NCBI GenBank assembly: GCA_963820375.1
Contig: CAWFZX010000015.1
Span: forward strand, 208,442-272,441
DNA length: 64,000 bases
Origin: AWTP1-13 sp963820375
GTDB taxonomy: Bacteria > Pseudomonadota > Alphaproteobacteria > Rhizobiales > Hyphomicrobiaceae
Direction: 5' to 3'
The translations under genes and the position numbers were made by a program. Numbering within the stretch: position 1 is the stretch's first letter; each line of letters opens with the position of its first letter. The notes under the pieces are model-generated. The model saw only the letters and a program-made list of their open reading frames with translations, did not search any database and had not been told where the DNA came from. Positions 43,504 through 52,467 of this stretch are shown piece after piece.

Positions 43504-44214
43504 GTGCAGAATCGTCGCATCTCACGCAATCGCCTGCTCGCGCGCTTGCCTGCAAACGAACTGGCATTGCTGGAGCCGCATCTCGAACGTGTTGCCCTGC
43601 CGCTGCGCAAGCAACTCGAAACCCGCAGCCGGCGCATTGAGCATGCGTACTTCATTGAGGACGGCATTGCCTCTGTCGTGGCAAACGGGACTCGCGACGA
43701 CAGCATTGAGGTTGGCCTCATCGGCGCCGAGGGGATGACAGCCATTGCCGTCATCCTCGGGGCTGAAAGAGCGCCGCATGCCACCTTCATGCAGGTGGCC
43801 GGATCGGGGCTTAGGCTGCCAAGCGACGCTCTGCGACAAGCCATGGAGCAGAGCGCCGTGCTGCATCGCACCCTGACGCGCTACGCGCATACGTTTTTTG
43901 TGCAGACCACCTACACGGCCCTCACCAATGGTCGCAGTAAGGTGGAAGAACGCCTGGCACGCTGGTTGTTGATGGCGCATGACCGCATAGCGGGCGACGA
44001 GCTTCCACTAACGCATGAATTTTTGGCCATCATGCTGGGGGTGCGCCGCTCAGGCGTCACCACGGCGTTATTGACGCTTAAGGAGGCCGAGCTCATTGAG
44101 TATCGACGCGGACTGATCCGCATAACCAACCGCGAAGGCCTGAAGAAAGCCTCCAACGGCGCCTATGGTGGTCCCGAAGCGGAGTTCGAGAAGTTGTTCG
44201 GCCGAGGGGTTTGA
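43504..44214 (+). CDS. Crp/Fnr-family transcriptional regulator
   Basis: 236-aa regulator starting at GTG 43504, after AGGGGAAG. The N-terminal 140 residues form a cyclic-nucleotide-binding-like beta roll (RIEHAYFIEDGIASVVA, then GLIGAEGMTAIAVILG). The C-terminal helix-turn-helix is LTHEFLAIMLGVRRSGVTTALLTLKEAELIEYRRGLIRI. There are no N-terminal Fnr-type cysteines, so it does not look like an oxygen-sensing iron-sulfur protein. The signal is unknown. It is isolated, with no adjacent operon. Confidence 0.9.
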   Translation: MQNRRISRNRLLARLPANELALLEPHLERVALPLRKQLETRSRRIEHAYFIEDGIASVVANGTRDDSIEVGLIGAEGMTAIAVILGAERAPHATFMQVAGSGLRLPSDALRQAMEQSAVLHRTLTRYAHTFFVQTTYTALTNGRSKVEERLARWLLMAHDRIAGDELPLTHEFLAIMLGVRRSGVTTALLTLKEAELIEYRRGLIRITNREGLKKASNGAYGGPEAEFEKLFGRGV

Positions 44215-44598
44215 AATGTTTAGACCGATGACGCCAGAGCAGCGCAACTCCGTTCACCCGCTGGGCTTTAAGATAGCTGAGGCACGCCGAGGAGGCATCT
44301 GACCTCGTCGCCCCAGAGGCGGCCCTGCGCCTGAGCAGCGCGCGTGCTGGCGGGCACCCTTCCCGCTGCACCGTGATAGGCCAATCGAGGAAGCAGACGG
44401 GCTCCCTTGTTAAGTGAGCGCTTTCGCCACGTTACTGCCCGCAACCGCGCATTGCGGGCGTTCCGTTGCACGATTTTTTCAGCGCGATCGGTGCGAACCC
44501 CACAACATGGTCGCAGCACGGGCAGCGCGATGAGGGGCCCACGAACAAGGCCGCCCATGATCGAGCTGGCGCTGCTGATTGCGAGAGACGACATCTCG
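44215..44598. other. Convergent intergenic region, nothing recognised
   Basis: About 380 bases between the Crp/Fnr-type gene and the converging permease gene. A terminator for either side would be expected, but I found no hairpin with a T-run. Confidence 0.4.
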
Positions 44599-45531
44599 TC
44601 AAATCGAGCCGCGCAATCTCGGATCGAGTAAATCCCGAATGCCATCTCCCAGCAGATTGAAGGCAAGCACGGTGATGGTGATGGCGAGACCGGGAAACAG
44701 GACCAGCCACCAGGGCGGCACGAGGCCCGAATTGAGAGCATCGGAGAGCATATTGCCCCAGGTGGGGGTTGGGGGTGGGATCCCCACCCCCAGAAAGCCG
44801 AGTGAGGCCTCGATAATGATGGCCACACCCAGGTGCGTGGTCGCCAGGATCAGAAACGGGGCGACGCACTGAGGCAGGATGTGCCTGAACATCAAACGCA
44901 TGTTGGAGGCACCGAGCCCGCGGGCTGCCTCGACGAAAGGCAATTCCCTGATCGAGAGCGCGACGGAGCGAATGACCCGGCCGCCAAAGGGAATGCGGGT
45001 GATGGCGATGGCCACGATGACGGTGCCGGTGCCGGCGCCGAGCGCCATAGCGATGGCCATGGCGAGCACGAGATCAGGGAAGGACTGCATGAATTCAATG
45101 GCGCGCTGACTGGCGATGTCGAAGCGCCCCCCAAGAAACCCGCAGGCTAGTCCCCACAGGGCGCCGAGCGTGGTGCCGAGGAGGACGGCGCAAAAGGCGA
45201 CGGTCAGCGAGGTGCGGCTGCCCCAAATGACGCGACTCAGGGTGTCACGGCCAATCTGATCGGTGCCGAAATAGTTCTTGGCATTGGGGGCCTTGGTCAT
45301 GGCCCGGAAGTTCGATTTGAGGGGATCCGTTGGCGCCAAAACCGGTGCGGCAACCGCCACCATGACGATCGCCAAGGCGATCAGACCCCAAACGGCCGAC
45401 ATCGGCGAGCGCCTTACAAACCTGGCGAGCCCCTGCGCCGCGCGGCGCCAGCCGGACGGCGGCGCAGTCACAAGGGCGGTGACACGCGGCGGCGCTGGCG
45501 TGACGCCGACGTCGGGCGCAGTGGTGGTCAT
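44599..45531 (-). CDS. Peptide/opine ABC importer permease (DppC/OppC type)
   Basis: 310-aa permease. Residues 1-40 are a cytoplasmic tail, followed by about six membrane helices. The OppC-type N-terminal motif region NYFGTDQIGRDTLSRVIWGSRTSL is intact, and the EAA loop is FVEAARGLGASNMRLMFRHILP near residue 205. It overlaps the DppB-type gene by 4 nt and is third after the binding protein on the minus strand. Only one copy exists in this window, although the ATPase genes of the system are duplicated. Confidence 0.94.
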   Translation of the reverse strand: MTTTAPDVGVTPAPPRVTALVTAPPSGWRRAAQGLARFVRRSPMSAVWGLIALAIVMVAVAAPVLAPTDPLKSNFRAMTKAPNAKNYFGTDQIGRDTLSRVIWGSRTSLTVAFCAVLLGTTLGALWGLACGFLGGRFDIASQRAIEFMQSFPDLVLAMAIAMALGAGTGTVIVAIAITRIPFGGRVIRSVALSIRELPFVEAARGLGASNMRLMFRHILPQCVAPFLILATTHLGVAIIIEASLGFLGVGIPPPTPTWGNMLSDALNSGLVPPWWLVLFPGLAITITVLAFNLLGDGIRDLLDPRLRGSI

Positions 45532-46484
45532 CGCAATCGTATCCTCGGGTCCAACCAGGCGATGATGATATCGACCAGGATATTGAGCAGGACGAAAACG
45601 ACGGCATACAGAAAGACGAGGTTCTGCATGACGAACACGTCGCGCTCGCTGACCGCCGTGAACATGGTGTAACCGAGCCCGGGCGTGCCAAAGGCTCTCT
45701 CCACCGGGATCGATCCTGCGAGTACGAAGCCGAGCAGGACCCCGGACAGCGTAATCACGGGCAACAGCGCGTTCGGCAGGGCGTGAAAGGCGATCACAAG
45801 GCGACTATTGAGCCCTTTCGCCCGCGCCGTCCGCACGTAGTCTTCGCGCACCACCTCGAGCAGGCTCGATCGAGCCATGCGGGCGATATAGGCCGCCTGC
45901 CCGAGACCGAGCACGACGGCGGGGCCGATGATCATCTGTAGCGTCGTCCAGGGGTCGGTGAATAGGGACGCGCCCGTCAGCGGCGCTCGGTAGCCGAACG
46001 CGAACAGCAGAGTAAGTACGATCAGCATGCCGAGCCAGAAGCCGGGAACCGCCAAGAACAAGACGCTCATCACGCGCGCGAGGTTGTCCGCAAGGCTGTT
46101 GGGGCGTAGCGCGCTCAGGATGGCGATGGGAATGCCGACGAGCCAGGAGAGCATGACCGATAGCAAAGCGATCTGTGCCGTTAGTGGCCCCCGCCGCAAG
46201 ATCATGTCGGCGACGCTCTCGGAGCGAAAGAAGGAATGGCCCAGGTCGCCGCGGGCGATGTCGCGCAGCCAGCTGAGATATTGAACCCAGAGGGGATCGC
46301 CGAGACCGAGCTCGGCCATGTAGTGTGCACGCTCTTGGTCGGAAAGTTTGGTGTAGCCCTCAGGCCCGAAGATGGCGACCAGTGGATCGCCGGGCAAAAT
46401 GCGCATCAGGACGAAAACGACGATCGAGACACCGACGATCGTGACCGCTCCAAACACCAGACGACGCATCACATAGCTGAACAT
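45528..46484 (-). CDS. Peptide/opine ABC importer permease (DppB/OppB type)
   Basis: 318-aa permease with the family start MFSYVMRRL and then a membrane helix. About six helices in all. The cytoplasmic EAA loop is EDYVRTARAKGLNSRLVIAFHALPNAL near residue 215. It overlaps the DppC-type gene by 4 nt (translational coupling). About 450 nt separate it from the upstream binding-protein stop. It is single-copy. Confidence 0.94.
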   Translation of the reverse strand: MFSYVMRRLVFGAVTIVGVSIVVFVLMRILPGDPLVAIFGPEGYTKLSDQERAHYMAELGLGDPLWVQYLSWLRDIARGDLGHSFFRSESVADMILRRGPLTAQIALLSVMLSWLVGIPIAILSALRPNSLADNLARVMSVLFLAVPGFWLGMLIVLTLLFAFGYRAPLTGASLFTDPWTTLQMIIGPAVVLGLGQAAYIARMARSSLLEVVREDYVRTARAKGLNSRLVIAFHALPNALLPVITLSGVLLGFVLAGSIPVERAFGTPGLGYTMFTAVSERDVFVMQNLVFLYAVVFVLLNILVDIIIAWLDPRIRLR

Positions 46485-46932
46485 GGGACCCGCGGCTCAG
46501 GAACCTGCAGCGACTGCCGAGGAAAACACAAATCTGCCGGGCGCAGGCATCGCCACGTCGTTGTCAGATCGGCATTAACCTCGCGCGCACATCGGCATGT
46601 CGTCTAGAAGGCTTTGTGGGTTCGGCACATGAGGATGCGCGGGGCCGGTCGCCCACCTCCGCAGGATGAGCGAGCGCCGCTTCGGACAGATCGGCGCAAG
46701 CGTGCTGCTCCGTGTGGAAGTGGCCAAAGCTGTCGGAGCCACGCACAAGGGCGCTGTCGACTGTCGACCATCCCGGCGGCCGGGCACGTACGGGGGTCGG
46801 TAGCGCACCGCCAAGCGTCCGCCAATCCCATCGCCGGTCTCACCTCAACAGACAACTCGTTTGACCGCAACAGGCGCGGCCGACACCCGGTGTGGCGGCC
46901 GCGGAAATGTTCCTGTTGCGCTCGCGATGTCC
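46485..46932. other. Gap between binding-protein gene and permease genes
   Basis: About 450 bases within what is otherwise one minus-strand operon. No gene was recognised. A gap this long may hold a separate promoter for the permeases or an attenuator, but I could not identify either. Confidence 0.4.
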
Positions 46933-48633
46933 TCAAGCCTTGTCGAGCCACATGGTATCCATGCGCACGACGTCGTAGATGCCGAAATAGTCCTTGGGAT
47001 TGTGGCCTTTGACGTAGTTGTACCAGACGTCGTTGATCTTCTCCCAACAGATGGGATACAGCGGGACTTCCTGCTCCATGATCTGTTCGGCCCTGCGGAT
47101 AAAGGTCATGCGCTTGGCAGGGTCCACCTCACCATCGATGAGCGGCATCAGCTGGTTGAACTCGGCATTGTCCCAGCCCGAGTAGTTTTGCGGCCCGTCC
47201 TTTTTGTACCAGGCGTTGAAATAGTCCGACGGGTCGAGCAGCGTGGAGACGACTGCGCCAACCGCCATGTCGAAATTGCCTGATTTGATGTCATCGAACC
47301 AGACGGATTCCACGACGGTTCTGAGCTTGCATTCAAGACCCAGGGCCTGCTGCAACATGGCCTGGATCGCCTGGGCCCAGAGCTTGAAGGTCGCCACGTC
47401 GCGCACCAGGAAGTCGAGGGGCGCACCGGCTTTGTAGCCGGAGGCCGCCATCAAAGCCTTGGCCTCCTTGATGGCAGCGGTCTGGTCGGCCTGATAGCCT
47501 GGCCGCTTCTCGAGATCAGCAAGCGGCGTGGCGAAGTCGGAGAAGGGATAGATGAAGCCGCCGACCATCATGGGCGCCACGTCCTTGACCACATCGACGA
47601 GCACCGCGCGCTCGAACACCAGATGTACGGCGCGCCGGATGCGCGGATCGTCGAAGGGCTTCTTTTTGGTATTCGGCCAAGTCGCCTGGATCACGCTCTG
47701 ATAGTAATTGAGCGAGGACATGCCCGGGGTGTCCTTGGCCTTGCGTGAGGTAATCGGGTCGACGATGCGCGCATAGTCCGTGCGCCCGGCCAGGATGGCG
47801 GAACCCAGTTCCGGCGAGAACGGCAGTCCGTGGTAGAACTCGATGCCATCCAGGTAAGGCAGCTCCTTGTTCCAATAGTTGGGATTGCGCTCCATCACCC
47901 AGACTTCGTTTTCGACCCTGCGTTTGCTTTTGAAGGGGCCGGTGCCGGGGATATCGACAACGCGCCGCAGATTGTAGTTGTTGTCTTCAAGCGTCTTCTT
48001 GCGGAAGATGACGTTCCAGCCGCTGGCGAAGCTCGACATCACAAAGTTCGCGGGTCGAGGCTCTGAGAGCTTGAATTCGATGGTGTGCTTGTCGCGGACG
48101 TTGATCTCGCTCACCGAGCTGAACAGGATCGAGCGCGGAATGGAGATTCCAGCCGGCGGCTTGACGATCCGGTCGTAGGTTGCCTTGACGTCATCGGCGG
48201 TGAACTCGGCGCCGTCGTGGTATTGCACGTCCTTGCGCAGAAAGAAGGTATAGGTCTTGCCGTCTTTTGAGATCTGCCAGCTGTGGGCGAGATCGGGAAT
48301 GATGGTCTTGCCACTGTCGCGCGGATCGCGGCGGATGAGATTGTCGAACATGCAGCCTTGGCAGCCAAGGCTATTGATGGTGCCCGACTGGTGCACGTCA
48401 AAGTGCGGGGGACGCGAGGTGATGCCATAGCGCAGAACGCCGCCGCGCTTGGGGTTGGGCTCGGGCGCTTTCAGCTGGAACTTGGTCCCGTCGAATTCGG
48501 TTGGCACGTCGGCTTGGGCGAAGTCGGGGCGCAAGCCGTAGGCAGCTGCCAGCATGGCAGCTCCGCCCTGCAAACCGGTTTGTAGAACCTCGCGGCGAGT
48601 GCGTTGCGGGCGCTTGGAACGCTGGCCGGTCAT
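46933..48633 (-). CDS. Peptide/opine ABC importer substrate-binding protein (family 5), copy 1, full length
   Basis: 566-aa periplasmic binding protein of the DppA/OppA type. A twin-arginine signal is at the N-terminus (TRREVLQTGLQGG, ending before ADVPTEF), so Tat export is likely. Family 5 features include YTFFLRKDVQYHDGAEFTADDVKATYDRI near residue 115-145 and RIRRAVHLVFERAVLVDVV near 330. ATG 48633 has GGAGG 7 nt upstream; a codon at 48648 is upstream of that site and rejected. It is the only copy with a complete C-terminus. It is divergent from the first ATPase gene, with 115 bp shared. Substrate: dipeptide, opine or similar; not predictable. Confidence 0.94.
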   Translation of the reverse strand: MTGQRSKRPQRTRREVLQTGLQGGAAMLAAAYGLRPDFAQADVPTEFDGTKFQLKAPEPNPKRGGVLRYGITSRPPHFDVHQSGTINSLGCQGCMFDNLIRRDPRDSGKTIIPDLAHSWQISKDGKTYTFFLRKDVQYHDGAEFTADDVKATYDRIVKPPAGISIPRSILFSSVSEINVRDKHTIEFKLSEPRPANFVMSSFASGWNVIFRKKTLEDNNYNLRRVVDIPGTGPFKSKRRVENEVWVMERNPNYWNKELPYLDGIEFYHGLPFSPELGSAILAGRTDYARIVDPITSRKAKDTPGMSSLNYYQSVIQATWPNTKKKPFDDPRIRRAVHLVFERAVLVDVVKDVAPMMVGGFIYPFSDFATPLADLEKRPGYQADQTAAIKEAKALMAASGYKAGAPLDFLVRDVATFKLWAQAIQAMLQQALGLECKLRTVVESVWFDDIKSGNFDMAVGAVVSTLLDPSDYFNAWYKKDGPQNYSGWDNAEFNQLMPLIDGEVDPAKRMTFIRRAEQIMEQEVPLYPICWEKINDVWYNYVKGHNPKDYFGIYDVVRMDTMWLDKA

Positions 48634-48748
48634 GCTGTTTTCCTCCACTGCATTTTACTTTCTGGTATGTTTGGGCTGAACTTGGATCTGATATCCGCCG
48701 TCCGCCTGAATTAAGAACACTACACGTGGTCTAGGAGGGAGTCACCCT
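48634..48748. promoter_or_regulatory. Divergent control region, copy 1
   Basis: 115 bases between the minus-strand binding-protein gene and the plus-strand ATPase gene, each with a strong ribosome site (GGAGG and AGGAGG). It must contain both promoters. It is AT-richer than its surroundings and is repeated almost unchanged at 53,906-54,020. No promoter boxes could be assigned with confidence. Confidence 0.6.
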
Positions 48749-49795
48749 GTGAGCCCGACCTTAACGGTCGAAAGCGACGGTCAGCCGGGCGTTGCGCCAC
48801 CCCCTGCCGTCCTCGAGATCGAAGACCTAAAAACCTACTTCTTTACGGCCGCCGGGGTGGTCAAGGCCGTCGACGGGGTGTCCTACGCCGTCCGCGGTGG
48901 CGAGACGCTTGGGGTCGTCGGCGAGTTGGGCTGCGGCAAGAGCGTCACCGCGCTTTCCATCTTGCGCCTCGTGGCCAATCCACCCGGCCGCATCGTCGGC
49001 GGCAGCGTTCGGCTCGAGGGGCGCAACCTGCTCGATCTCGAAGAGCGCGAGATGGAAGAGATCCGCGGCAACGCCATTTCGATGATCTTTCAGGAGCCGA
49101 TGACGTCCCTCAATCCGCTCTTCACGGTCGGCCACCAGATCGCCGAGGCGATCGCCGTGCATCAGGGCGTGAGCCGGCAAGACGCCATGCGCAAAGCCAT
49201 CGAGATGCTGCGTCGCGTCTCCATTCCGCAGCCGGAACAGCGGGCGCACAGCTATCCACATCAGATGTCCGGAGGCATGCGCCAACGGGTCATGATTGCC
49301 ATGGCGTTGTCCTGCAATCCCAAAATACTGATCGCCGACGAGCCGACCACAGCCCTCGACGTGACAATCCAGGCCCAGATCCTGGCGCTGATGCGCGAGC
49401 TGCAGCAGGCCTACGGCATGGCAATGATCCTCATCACGCATGACATGGGCGTGGTGGCGGAGAACGCCGACCGCGTGATCGTCATGTATGCGGGTCGGAA
49501 AGTCGAGGAGGCCGAGGTCGCCGATCTGTTCGAGCGGCCGGCCCATCCCTACACCCGTGGCTTGCTGGCATCTATTCCGCATTTGGACGAAGCGGCCAAG
49601 ACGGAGACAGCGCGCAAGCGCTTAAATGAGATCAAAGGCCTGGTGCCCTCGCTGATCGACCTTCCCCAAGGTTGCAGTTTCGCCCAGCGCTGCAGCCTCG
49701 CCAGCGATCAGTGCCGCGCCGTCATCCCACCGCTCAGACAGCCTTGGCCGGGACATTGGGTCGCCTGCTGGCATGCGGAGCGGGTGGCGGAATGA
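48749..49795 (+). CDS. Peptide/opine ABC importer ATPase (DppD/OppD type), copy 1
   Basis: 348-aa nucleotide-binding subunit from GTG 48749, with AGGAGGG 8 nt upstream. Walker A reads GELGCGKS at residues 58-65, with Leu60 where copy 2 and most homologues have Ser. Other motifs: Q-loop MIFQEPMTSLNPLFTV, signature MSGGMRQRVMIAMAL, Walker B ILIADEPTTALDVT, H-loop LITHDMGVVAENADR. The C-terminal oligopeptide-transporter tail holds cysteines (GCSFAQRC, then C and C). It overlaps the second ATPase by 4 nt. It differs from copy 2 at only two residues (Ala20/Pro and Leu60/Ser), although about 17 bases differ. Confidence 0.95.
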   Translation: MSPTLTVESDGQPGVAPPPAVLEIEDLKTYFFTAAGVVKAVDGVSYAVRGGETLGVVGELGCGKSVTALSILRLVANPPGRIVGGSVRLEGRNLLDLEEREMEEIRGNAISMIFQEPMTSLNPLFTVGHQIAEAIAVHQGVSRQDAMRKAIEMLRRVSIPQPEQRAHSYPHQMSGGMRQRVMIAMALSCNPKILIADEPTTALDVTIQAQILALMRELQQAYGMAMILITHDMGVVAENADRVIVMYAGRKVEEAEVADLFERPAHPYTRGLLASIPHLDEAAKTETARKRLNEIKGLVPSLIDLPQGCSFAQRCSLASDQCRAVIPPLRQPWPGHWVACWHAERVAE

Positions 49796-50868
49796 CCCTC
49801 ACCTCTGGGCAGGCACACGCTTCCAGCGACGCCGCCAACGGTCGGCCGCAACAGGCTGGACCACCGCTGCTCGAAGTTCGCGGGCTGAAGAAACAGTTTC
49901 CGATCATCAGGGGGCTGTTTTCTCGCGTTTCCGGTGAGGTCCGAGCGGTCGATGGCGTGTCCTTCCATATCAAGTCGGGAGAGACCTTGGGGCTCGTCGG
50001 CGAGTCGGGCTGCGGCAAATCGACGGTTGGGCGCACGCTGTTGAAGCTGCTCGAGCCCAGCGCCGGGTCGATTTGCGTCGACGGCATCGACATTACCGGT
50101 CTCGGCGCGCAGGCGATGCTGCCCTACCGCAAGCGCCTGCAGATGATCTATCAGGACCCCTACGCGTCGCTCAATCCGCGCATGTCGGCGGGACAGATCG
50201 TGGCGGAACCCCTCATCATCCACGGCGTCGGGCGGCCGCAAGATCGGCGCGAGCGCGTGGCCTTCCTCTTCAGTCGCGTCGGCTTGCGGCCCGAGGCAAT
50301 GCACGCTTTTCCGCATGAGTTCTCCGGTGGCCAACGCCAGCGCATCGGCATCGCCCGGGCGCTGGCGCTCAACCCGGACCTGATCGTCGGCGATGAGCCC
50401 GTCTCGGCACTCGACGTTTCGATCCAGGCCCAGATCATCAACCTGCTCATGGATTTGCAGGAGGAGTTCAAGCTCTCCTATTTGCTGGTGGCGCACGATC
50501 TCGCCGTGGTTCAGCACATCTCGCACCGCGTGGCGGTCATGTATCTCGGCCGCATCGTCGAGATGACCGACCGAAAGCGCCTGTTTGAAATGCCGCTGCA
50601 TCCCTACACCGAAGCGCTGCTGTCGGCCGTACCGATCCCGAAGGCAAGTGCACGCCAACGCGAACGCGTCATCCTCAAGGGCGATGTGCCGAGCCCGATC
50701 AACCCACCCGCAGGCTGTCATTTCCACACCCGCTGTCCCTATGCGCACGCGCGCTGCCGCGCCGAATCCCCCGCACTGCGAGAGGTGACGCCCGGGCATT
50801 GGGCCTCCTGTCATCTCCATGATGCCGGTCCGATCTCTCCGTTAGCGGCAGCCAAGGCGGTCGCTTGA
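49792..50868 (+). CDS. Peptide/opine ABC importer ATPase (DppF/OppF type), copy 1
   Basis: 358-aa subunit starting at ATG 49792, which overlaps the previous stop (ATGA). Walker A GESGCGKST, Q-loop MIYQDPYASLNPRM, signature FSGGQRQRIGIARAL, Walker B LIVGDEPVSALDVS, H-loop LVAHDLAVVQHISHR. The tail has the OppF-type cysteine cluster GCHFHTRCPYAHARC. The N-terminal 25 residues are variable between copies. It pairs with the D-type ATPase to energise the single set of permeases. The stop codon lies inside a hairpin described separately. Confidence 0.95.
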   Translation: MTLTSGQAHASSDAANGRPQQAGPPLLEVRGLKKQFPIIRGLFSRVSGEVRAVDGVSFHIKSGETLGLVGESGCGKSTVGRTLLKLLEPSAGSICVDGIDITGLGAQAMLPYRKRLQMIYQDPYASLNPRMSAGQIVAEPLIIHGVGRPQDRRERVAFLFSRVGLRPEAMHAFPHEFSGGQRQRIGIARALALNPDLIVGDEPVSALDVSIQAQIINLLMDLQEEFKLSYLLVAHDLAVVQHISHRVAVMYLGRIVEMTDRKRLFEMPLHPYTEALLSAVPIPKASARQRERVILKGDVPSPINPPAGCHFHTRCPYAHARCRAESPALREVTPGHWASCHLHDAGPISPLAAAKAVA

Positions 50869-50878
50869 GCGCCTTGGC
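50851..50878 (+). repeat. Hairpin spanning the stop codon of the F-type ATPase gene, copy 1
   Basis: GCCAAGGCG (50,851-50,859) pairs with CGCCTTGGC (50,870-50,878), a 9-bp GC-rich stem with a 10-nt loop that includes the TGA. It sits 31 nt before the dehydrogenase start. No T-run follows. It may tune expression between transporter and dehydrogenase. It is preserved unchanged in copy 2. Confidence 0.6.
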
Positions 50879-50908
50879 GGTGGCGGTGTTTCGCAAGGAA
50901 AGCACGTC

Positions 50909-51877
50909 ATGAAGCTCGCGCTCCTCGATGATTATCATGGCGTTGCCCGCGAAATGGCGGACTGGGAACGGCTGGCGGGGCGCGTCGAAATCGTGAGCTT
51001 CCCTGCGCCGATCGCCGATGCCACGGAACTCGTGCATCGGCTGAGCGCCTTCGAGGCGATTCTCGCCATGCGCGAGCGCACCGCGTTCCCCCGATCCGTC
51101 CTGGAGCAGCTGCCGAAGCTCCGGCTTTTGATCACCACCGGCATGTGGAACGCCTCGATCGATATCGATGCGGCGACGGAGCTCGGCATCCAGGTCTGCG
51201 GCACCAGGGATGTCGGCCATCTGACGGCCGAACTCACGTTGGGCCTGATCTTGGCGCTGGCGCGCCAGACCTCGCATGAGGAGCGCGCCATGCGAGAGGG
51301 TCGCTGGCACGTCCGGCTCGGTCATTCCGTGCGTGGCAAGACGCTGGGACTGCTGGGGCTCGGCAATCTCGGGCGGCAAGTGGCGGGCTTCGGGCGCGCA
51401 CTTGGCATGGAAACGATCGCCTGGAGCCAGAATCTCACGGCGGCGGCGGCAGCCGAGGCCGGCTGTCGCCGGGTTGAGCGCCAAGAGCTCTTCACGGCCG
51501 CGGACTATCTGACGATCCATGTTCGATTATCGGATCGCACGCGCGGACTTGTCGGTGCTAAGGAGCTCGGCCTGATGAAGCCCACCGCCTATCTCGTTAA
51601 CACGTCGCGCGGCCCCATCGTCGATGAGCGTGCCCTGTTCGAGGCCCTCAGGGATAAGCGCATCGCCGGCGCCGCCCTCGACGTCTATTCTAAAGAGCCG
51701 CTGCCCCGAGACGATCCGATCCGCACCCTCGACAACGTCATTCTGCTGCCGCATCTGGGCTACGTTTCGGAAGAAAACTATCGCTGCATGTATGGCGACG
51801 GCCTGGAGGCGATCGAAGGGTTCTTGGCAGGGAAGCCGGTGCGTGCGTTGAACGAGCCCGCCGCAAGGAAGCAATAA
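50909..51877 (+). CDS. D-2-hydroxyacid dehydrogenase family protein, copy 1
   Basis: 322-aa NAD-dependent D-isomer 2-hydroxyacid dehydrogenase. The nucleotide-binding glycine motif GLGNLG is at residues 150-155, then GMETIAWSQN. Catalytic-site segments are LVNTSRGPIVDE (Arg), a following acidic segment, and LPHLGYVSEENY (His) near residue 283. ATG 50909 has AAGGAAAG upstream. It is third in the D-F-dehydrogenase operon. It could reduce a 2-keto acid produced from the imported compound, or oxidise a D-hydroxy acid. Copy 2 differs at one internal residue and four near the C-terminus. Confidence 0.94.
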   Translation: MKLALLDDYHGVAREMADWERLAGRVEIVSFPAPIADATELVHRLSAFEAILAMRERTAFPRSVLEQLPKLRLLITTGMWNASIDIDAATELGIQVCGTRDVGHLTAELTLGLILALARQTSHEERAMREGRWHVRLGHSVRGKTLGLLGLGNLGRQVAGFGRALGMETIAWSQNLTAAAAAEAGCRRVERQELFTAADYLTIHVRLSDRTRGLVGAKELGLMKPTAYLVNTSRGPIVDERALFEALRDKRIAGAALDVYSKEPLPRDDPIRTLDNVILLPHLGYVSEENYRCMYGDGLEAIEGFLAGKPVRALNEPAARKQ

Positions 51878-52467
51878 ACTGACGTCGCAAAGCGGGGACG
51901 CATCCACCAGGCGGCCAGCTAGGGATGCACCATCTTCTGATTGATCTGCGATTGCGTCGTGAAAGGCGTGGACTTGCCCAGCCACGTTTAGTGACTGCGT
52001 CGTTTTCGATTGCTCGAGCCGGCCGGCTGGCTCTCGTGGCCATGCTTCAAGACAAATGACCGTGCGTGAAGCAACTTGCGAGACGTGATAGGTCGCCAGC
52101 CAGCCCAGGAAGCCTCATCGACTTGAGCAAACGGCGGCCATCGATCAGCTCCGAGACCGACTCTAAAGCTCACGATTGGGGCAAGTTTGCTGGCTCTCAA
52201 CAGGCTTCCGCATAGCATTGAGCAGGGCGGACAATCGCGGTTCCAAACAGCAGGGACCAGCAGATGGATCTCGCCATGCCCTGGTGTGCGTGCGCCTTCG
52301 CTCGGACCTGTTGCAGTTTGATGGAGTTGCGCTGTGGCTCTGCAGAGACAATCAAGAATCAAAACAACTGATTCGAATTGTAGTGGAAACCGGTGAAGCG
52401 CGGTCGTTCTTTATCACATTGAAACGCCGACTCAGGTAACAAGCGTGATCTAGCTTGGAGGTCAGGC
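51878..52467. other. Non-coding region of the repeat, unit A
   Basis: About 590 bases after the dehydrogenase gene. The same region occurs in unit B with about 5% substitutions and several 1-3 nt indels that break every long frame. This argues against a protein-coding gene here. No strong hairpin with a T-run was found. Confidence 0.6.

Noticed and set aside
48652..48680. TTCAGC-17 nt-TAAAAT promoter for the binding-protein gene on the minus strand
   Set aside because: It would start transcription at the ribosome-binding site, leaving almost no leader, and the -35 box is poor.
51988..52362. 124-aa minus-strand frame in the repeat's non-coding part
   Set aside because: Its counterpart in unit B is altered by indels and frame changes, which argues against coding.
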